From contig CAMPET010000343.1 in the NCBI GenBank assembly GCA_946803715.1, positions 11,008 through 36,731 on the forward strand: DNA of 25,724 nt. The letters are read 5' to 3'. Positions 22,001 to 25,724 of the stretch are shown here, in pieces. A program made the translations under genes and the position numbers. This DNA is from Beroe ovata. Its lineage: Eukaryota > Ctenophora > Nuda > Beroida > Beroidae. Below the pieces are notes generated by a model. The model searched no databases. It was not told the origin of the DNA and saw only the letters and a list, made by a program, of their open reading frames with translations. Position 1 is the first letter of the stretch; each line of letters opens with the position of its first letter.

Positions 22001-24959
22001 TCACTTGGACTGACATAATCGTCGAGTAAAACATCTTTCTGGTTAACATCGTACTTAATTTCAGTTCTCATTTGAATGCTCGTAAAAGGAAACTGTTGAT
22101 GCAAGATTACAAAATTTTGGTTGAATTTTGTCGAAATTGGAGTAGTTTGAATTTATAAACCTGCTGCTATAATGGACGTCGAAAGTATAAATTTCTATTA
22201 ACTAAATACCGCATCTTGGTACACAAGCACTAACATGGAACATCATGTGCTTAAACTGTTTCTTCTGCTGGAGACGACGCTTGTGGAGAATACACACCGC
22301 AAACATGAGAATTAGCACCACAATACCTGCTGCCACACACGCTCCAACAATCCCTGGTGAGGGGGAGAGGTTTAACAAGTCTCTATACACCAAGAGTGAG
22401 TTATTGCCCTATTATGAGGGAGGGTTGCTAACCTATGATGTTCGCCTCCTCAGGTACTTCTCGTATGAATTCAGCTTGAATGGGCTCCGACTCGAAATTG
22501 CCGAGTTTCACCTATTGGGTATCAGTGATATCACAACCCTAGTGTGGCTGTGTGGACCCTGCGGGTCCATCCCCCTATTGGGTATCAGTGGTATCACAAC
22601 CGCGAGGAGTATCCAATCTCTCAATAATAAACACAACTTTTCATTAACAACTATCTACATTGTCAACCATCGAGTCAACCATCTGTACATTTATTTGAGC
22701 TACGTACAGTGATACTGAAGCTCTTCTTGATAGTTGATTTGGAATCCGAATCCGATTCTGCAGCCCTTCGTCTCCTTCTCCTCCTGGATACCTGATTGAG
22801 AATTATCAGTGAGGACATAATCTAACCCTGATTTAACCGGATAAACTGAGCAATCTATCAAATTTTATAACGTAATTCCCTTTATTCTTTGGGCTAGTTA
22901 AATCAAGGTATTTCATTTAAATAGCCGTAATTTAATAATGTTAAAACGGGGTAGGAGCATAAAGTATTGCCAACATTGTTTAACGGTTCATAATGAACTG
23001 TCACACAAAACAAGCGTTTGAGCGGGTGAGTATTTAGTGTCCGTTGTGAGGAGATGTTCGGTGGTTCAATATTCCGTGTACTCACTATGTTCGATAAACC
23101 AATGAATTATTCCTAATTGGGACGGTTACATTTGGAAATTACAAAACTGAATTTGAGGTAAATTACTTCGCTGCTATGAAATCAATGGGGCGTACGGAAA
23201 ATTTGCCACAGTTCTCTACAAAGAATTTAAGGTTCCACCTCTGACCTCGTTGCACCCAACTCACCCCAGAGGTGTTCAACTCACTTCATTGCACCCAACT
23301 CACCCCACAACTCACCATGTAATCAGGGGATTGCTCATCTGGTGAAGCAAGTAGGTCAGGGAGGACACACTTGATAATTTGTCCAAATACTTCCAACTCG
23401 TCACACTCAGCTGTCTGATCCTCGTATTTTAGGAAAACCTGAATCCCTCTAACCCGGTCGAAATAGTTTCCCTGAAGTTGAATGTTTCATCGATTATGTA
23501 ACCCACTAACCAACAACCATGTGTTATTTATTATTGTCGTCACTCAGTTTCACGTAGAGTTGATCAAAATATTCTTGTTTAGAACAACGCTATATCTAAT
23601 AGCATCATCATAAACTGCTTGAGTAAACCGAATCATCTAATTTCGTAGAAAACGTTAAAATTTCACTCTTAATCACCTAATTACTTAAAACACCCACCTG
23701 AGCGCAAGAACAAGCTACTTTCAGACAACAGGCTTTTTTATTTAAACAGGTCATTTAGATGAATATGCTATTTAAATTTTATGAACCCACTCACTAAAAC
23801 TAACCCGAATAAAAATCGGTTCCCCGGCAGCGAAGCTCTTATCCTTGTTATCCACGTTGAAAATAGCCGGATTAGGGTACACAGTGACCATATACCCCGA
23901 CAGCAATGCCTCGTAACTTTCCTCTAGGATCCAGAAGATGTTTGCCAGTTTGCCCAAGTCGGGAACTGTGATGGATCGGTAGAGACGAGGTGAGTTGCAT
24001 ACCATGAGGGAGTCAGATTTCACGGGATAGCACTGAGGATAGACGTGTCATGACGTCGCTATGCTCCACAGAATTGTGGACTTCCTTATCTAAAGCTCAT
24101 ACCGGCTATTTAAGTACTGATTTCCACTCATTTCATTAGGTATTGACCTGATCATAACGCACAACTTAAGGAATGTGAATACCCTAGCATTATCAGAAAG
24201 CCTGGTCCCCTGTTCATCAGTATCAACAAGGTAAATCTGAGCAGATGTAATGGCGTTGAATCCCCTGTTACCGTTGAATGTCATGTTGATTCCACCTCTG
24301 AACAAGAATTTATTTCATGGCTCTGTGAACTTTTGACAGGAAGTTTGAAAATTTCTCACGCGCGCGGCGCGCGCGCGATGTGCGCGTTCAAAAAGGCTGA
24401 AATTTCATATTTATCCACAAGTCGGTCACGAATGTCCGCGCGTTCCGAAAAGTCAGCAATGCACTTACTCGACTATTGATTCGATTGGTTTAATGCTGTT
24501 TACATCAGGAATATCGATGTACATGAACGATGAACCCTCCAGCGAGTACACAGCTCGATCAATAGTGACGGAGGCAGGGCCCTTCCACTCGCTCCCAGCA
24601 GCTAGATCCACTGGTGTTGTTCGACACACGATTTGCTGCCTGTAATAATGTCGAGGAATTAGATTATAACTGTGCTACGCCAGGGGGCCGCGTCGTATGA
24701 AGAAACATTGGTAGTATGCAGTAATGAGTGCATGTTTTACTGGTGGAGTGGCAGTGTGGCACTTGTGTGCGGCTAGCTACATCATGAGGCTCGACAAACA
24801 TCAGCACAGTGTATAAACAAACATCATGTTAGAGCGAAATGTATTGTCAGAATGTTTTCGTCAGAGATTCAGATGAAAACACGTACCCCTGGGATGTTAT
24901 GTCACACGGGTATCCACCGAGAGAGACAGATAGAGATGTACCCATGTCCAGTTGCTCAC
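16073..24959 (-). CDS. plexin (semaphorin receptor family), 3' part of gene, 17 exons
   Basis: Single-pass receptor; plexins bind semaphorins outside and act as Rap-type GTPase-activating proteins inside. Exons (minus): 24959-24887, 24639-24469, 24297-24183, 24032-23805, 23471-23316, 22783-22708, 22353-22235, 21983-21830, 20629-20499, 20369-20251, 20113-19951, 19827-19660, 19386-19213, 18890-18772, 18621-18336, 18221-18083, 16434-16073. Every junction has GT-AG and matching phase, giving about 916 residues and a stop. Order: about three IPT/TIG domains, transmembrane segment, juxtamembrane helix, first GAP half with LLLRRSE, Rho-GTPase-binding domain, second GAP half with [10 protein letters not shown], and the C-terminal [11 protein letters not shown] block. 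The cytoplasmic part, about 620 aa, is full family length and keeps the arginine-finger motifs. Sema and PSI domains are not in the window. Least certain are the 22783-22708 exon and the juxtamembrane junction. Subfamily A-D not assigned. Confidence 0.95.
16990..17136 (+). repeat. three-copy GTGGTGTCAA...GCAGG repeat
   Basis: Three related segments (about 16990-17014, 17067-17101 and 17103-17136) start GTGGTGTCAA and end GCAGG. If translated in the homeobox gene's frame, copies 2 and 3 give a WCQA...AG echo. The repeat may be part of the upstream region of the homeobox gene rather than its coding sequence. Confidence 0.6.
17066..17965 (+). CDS. divergent SIX-type homeobox protein, nested in plexin intron
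   Basis: Predicted nuclear DNA-binding regulator, 299 aa from the ATG at 17066 or 245 aa from 17228. The frame is open further left, but only with a GTG. Residues to about 190 (from 17066) are disordered, rich in Asn, Tyr, then Pro/Ser/Thr. Next comes a segment matching the second half of a SIX domain: [18 protein letters not shown], then [21 protein letters not shown] and NPLPASI. A homeodomain follows, ending [17 protein letters not shown]. Aligned to SIX proteins, it keeps F49, K50, N51 and R53, but W48 is Phe and the W of the linker (TIWDGE in the family) is Ser. The first half of the SIX domain is not clearly present. It lies wholly in plexin intron 16435-18082 on the other strand, its stop 118 bp from the neighbouring plexin exon. 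No AATAAA was seen. Start uncertain; family call good. Confidence 0.8.
   Translation: MWCQAGLLQSAGQWCQALYQIAGSSINHDIPKRHHPNSIYPSTTESIPNIGIRNMIYNNTYTNYTQQDYLSQPYIPADLPNFHFPLPDPNWTIPLTFNFSFPDTELTPELPTFHSTDNACPDFNLTAILDHTPLPTPESSPSSDPLPPISPILPPPSTLTPPSSPSNTCQVAQSLHDNKQWDELKEYISHNTFPLSDHSALQTLYYEAVYELFKEERGLNRLTPAQRYRRRKVNPLPASISGVEFRANNHFDDNIRTTLETVFKRSKHLSPEETEDLMERTGLTARQIKNFFKNKRCRK
17140..17146 (+). promoter_or_regulatory. possible TATA box of the nested homeobox gene
   Basis: TATAAAT lies 82 bp upstream of the in-frame ATG at 17228. If used, transcription would begin near 17170 and the protein would start at 17228, excluding the repeat-derived WCQA segment. It competes with the 17066 start. 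Confidence 0.35.
18772..19386 (-). other. plexin Rho-GTPase-binding domain
   Basis: Exon 19386-19213 begins [16 protein letters not shown] and includes NDVDVDWKK. Exon 18890-18772 carries [20 protein letters not shown]. This ubiquitin-like insert between the two GAP halves binds Rac/Rnd-type GTPases in characterised plexins. The two exons join in frame over an intron rich in ATGTCCATAA words. Confidence 0.92.
19660..21983 (-). other. plexin GAP domain, first half
   Basis: Exons 21983-21830 ([18 protein letters not shown]), 20629-20499 ([13 protein letters not shown]), 20369-20251 ([13 protein letters not shown]), 20113-19951 ([18 protein letters not shown]) and 19827-19660 ([19 protein letters not shown]). 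The paired Arg of LLLRRSE correspond to the first arginine finger of the plexin RasGAP fold; the match is to the family consensus as I know it. Confidence 0.92.
22235..22353 (-). other. plexin transmembrane exon
   Basis: Encodes a run of small and hydrophobic residues ([20 protein letters not shown]), then the basic stop-transfer HKRRLQQKK and the start of the juxtamembrane helix. The acceptor has a strong pyrimidine tract (CCTCTCCCCCTCACCAG). The donor is CAT|GTTAGT, a weaker form also used at 20251 and 23805. Confidence 0.88.
22511..22601 (+). repeat. 28-bp direct repeats flanking a small hairpin
   Basis: CCTATTGGGTATCAGTGATA begins the copy at 22511-22538. The copy at 22574-22601 differs at one base. 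Between them TGGACCC (22553-22559) pairs with GGGTCCA (22563-22569) across a 3-nt loop. Lies in a plexin intron (22354-22707) and has no coding role. Confidence 0.85.
23250..23315 (-). repeat. repeated splice-donor-like motifs in plexin intron
   Basis: The plus strand has TTGCACCCAACTCACCCCA twice (23250-23268 and 23289-23307). On the transcribed minus strand, GTGAGTTG occurs four times, starting at 23315, 23303, 23284 and 23264. The first is the called donor of exon 23471-23316. The second would add exactly four codons (V-S-C-G) in frame; the third shifts frame and the fourth meets a stop. Confidence 0.85.
24358..24386. repeat. alternating CG tract (Z-DNA-prone)
   Basis: Almost pure CG/GC alternation with two phase breaks, ending ATGTGCGCG, inside the plexin intron 24298-24468. 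It stands out in an AT-leaning intron. Confidence 0.85.
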
Positions 24960-25163
24960 CTGAAACACATGTTGACATTGTCACGAGTTGTGATGTTTCG
25001 AACATATGTGGATAGCTGTGATATGGTCATGACTATATTTAGCGTATTTCGAATAAAATTAATGATTCCTAACACAGAAATACCGACACTTTGGAAATCC
25101 AATATCAGTTTCAATGTTACATTTCATGGAATTTCATGAACCGGTTTTTAGCTATAGTGTTAC

Positions 25164-25213
25164 GGAAATAGAGTTTGGGACTTATAAAGTTAGGATAAAT
25201 GACTTCCACCGCA
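25164..25213 (-). CDS. possible further plexin exon (IPT start)
   Basis: After the acceptor GTTTTTCAG, a 50-nt frame reads AVEVIYPNFISPKLYF and ends at a weak donor (CC|GTAACA) whose phase fits the next exon at 24959. The joined product, PKLYFR then EQLDMGTSL, resembles the first strands of an IPT domain. Its 5' phase does not match the other candidate at 25536-25624, so at most one of the two joins can be right without another exon. Confidence 0.35.
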
Positions 25214-25535
25214 CTGAAAAACAGCGCATATTTTCCTTAAGAAATGTTCATTGTTCTGACAAATAATGAGTGAATTATTTGATTACTGATCGTTCGAATA
25301 AGATGGAGTTGGCACTCTTCTCTAATTCCACGGTTTCAAACACTACTCCTAGTATTGAAAATATGAAAACGAGAATTTATCTAAGCTTCCGTAATATTTC
25401 TCCAGTATTCAGAATTGGTCTAGTTTCCGCTCCTTCACATATTAGTAAAACACAGAGGTTTGGGGTGACTAACGCTTGTAAATTCTACCTTTTTATAAGG
25501 TTTTATAAGTCATACGCGCACATTGTTAGACTTAC

Positions 25536-25624
25536 CACAGTATATATTTTCAGTGATCTTACCGCTTTGCATATCATATGAACAGAGAGTAATTAAGGTG
25601 AAGTCATCATTGAATTTTGAAAAG
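25536..25624 (-). CDS. possible further plexin exon, upstream candidate
   Basis: Acceptor CCTTTTAG, then a frame reading FSKFNDDFTLITLCSYDMQS, ending at donor GTG|GTAAGT with phase 1, compatible with the exon at 24959. Two Cys are present, as expected for plexin ectodomains, but no family motif is clear. A second donor lies inside, at AGCG|GTAAGA. Confidence 0.3.
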
Positions 25625-25666
25625 CTAAAAGGGGATAGTTCTTCATGAAGGTCGACTGTTCGGGCG

Positions 25667-25724
25667 TGTGAGTGTGTGTGTGTGTATGTGTGTATGTGTG
25701 TGTATGTGTGTGTGTGTGTGTGGG
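25667..25724. repeat. (TG)n/(TATG)n microsatellite at window edge
   Basis: GTGTGTGTGTATGTGTG-type run reaching the end of the window, in the region where the plexin gene should continue towards its 5' end. Confidence 0.95.

Larger units (their letters stand above)
22708..24959 (-). other. plexin IPT/TIG domains (extracellular)
   Basis: Three IPT-like modules are visible. The first has [12 protein letters not shown], then IVCRTTP, then [10 protein letters not shown]. The second has [13 protein letters not shown], then a CYPV...LMVCNSP pair of cysteines, and ends in [10 protein letters not shown]. The third has [21 protein letters not shown] and IIKCVLPDL. The GG / PC / C-x-P / Y-P-P pattern is typical of plexin IPT repeats just before the membrane. 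The exon at 22783-22708 ([12 protein letters not shown]) would link to the membrane segment and is the least secure. Confidence 0.85.

Noticed and set aside
22245-22712. 155-codon plus-strand frame with a repeated LLGIS(D/G)ITT motif
   Set aside because: It overlaps the plexin membrane exon in antisense and the intronic direct repeats; the internal repeat is explained by the DNA duplication.

Overview
The window looks like nuclear DNA from an early-branching animal, most plausibly a sponge or a similarly compact non-bilaterian genome. Coding sequence is split by short GT-AG introns (75 bp to about 1.6 kb). The recognisable proteins are animal-type: a plexin, a SIX-type homeobox protein and two class A (rhodopsin-like) GPCRs. 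Microsatellites, small satellites and palindromes fill the rest. No bacterial operon, IS element or CRISPR is present. The species is an inference; nothing in the sequence names it. Base composition is moderate by eye, and single N characters at 6808, 8634 and 9427 mark assembly uncertainty in or next to repeats.

Layout. 1-4067: no gene recognised; TGACA/GTCACTG-rich repeats, palindromes and CA tracts. 4068-6003 (minus): a five-exon seven-transmembrane receptor. 6015-13312: a repeat-rich gene-poor stretch with duplicated AT-rich segments, a higher-order tandem repeat at about 9277-9600, and several palindromes. 13408-14794 (plus): a two-exon class A GPCR with the DRY motif changed to NRF. 14795-16006: spacer. 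16073-24959 (minus): 17 phase-consistent exons of a plexin, running from the last extracellular IPT domains through the membrane segment to the complete split RasGAP/Rho-binding cytoplasmic region and the stop codon. Its Sema and PSI domains should lie beyond the right edge; two uncertain further exons are at 25164-25213 and 25536-25624. Inside the last plexin intron (16435-18082), on the opposite strand, sits a complete single-exon divergent SIX-type homeobox gene (17066 or 17228 to 17965).

How the genes relate. Plexin is a guidance/adhesion receptor that signals through a Rap-type GAP domain. The SIX-like protein is a predicted DNA-binding regulator. The GPCRs are predicted orphan receptors. 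No shared pathway is evident. The notable architectural point is the antisense homeobox gene nested in the plexin intron. The notable molecular point is that this homeodomain keeps the SIX-class K50/N51/R53 recognition residues while replacing the near-invariant W48 with F, and that a Pro/Ser/Thr-rich segment stands where the N-terminal half of the SIX domain should be.
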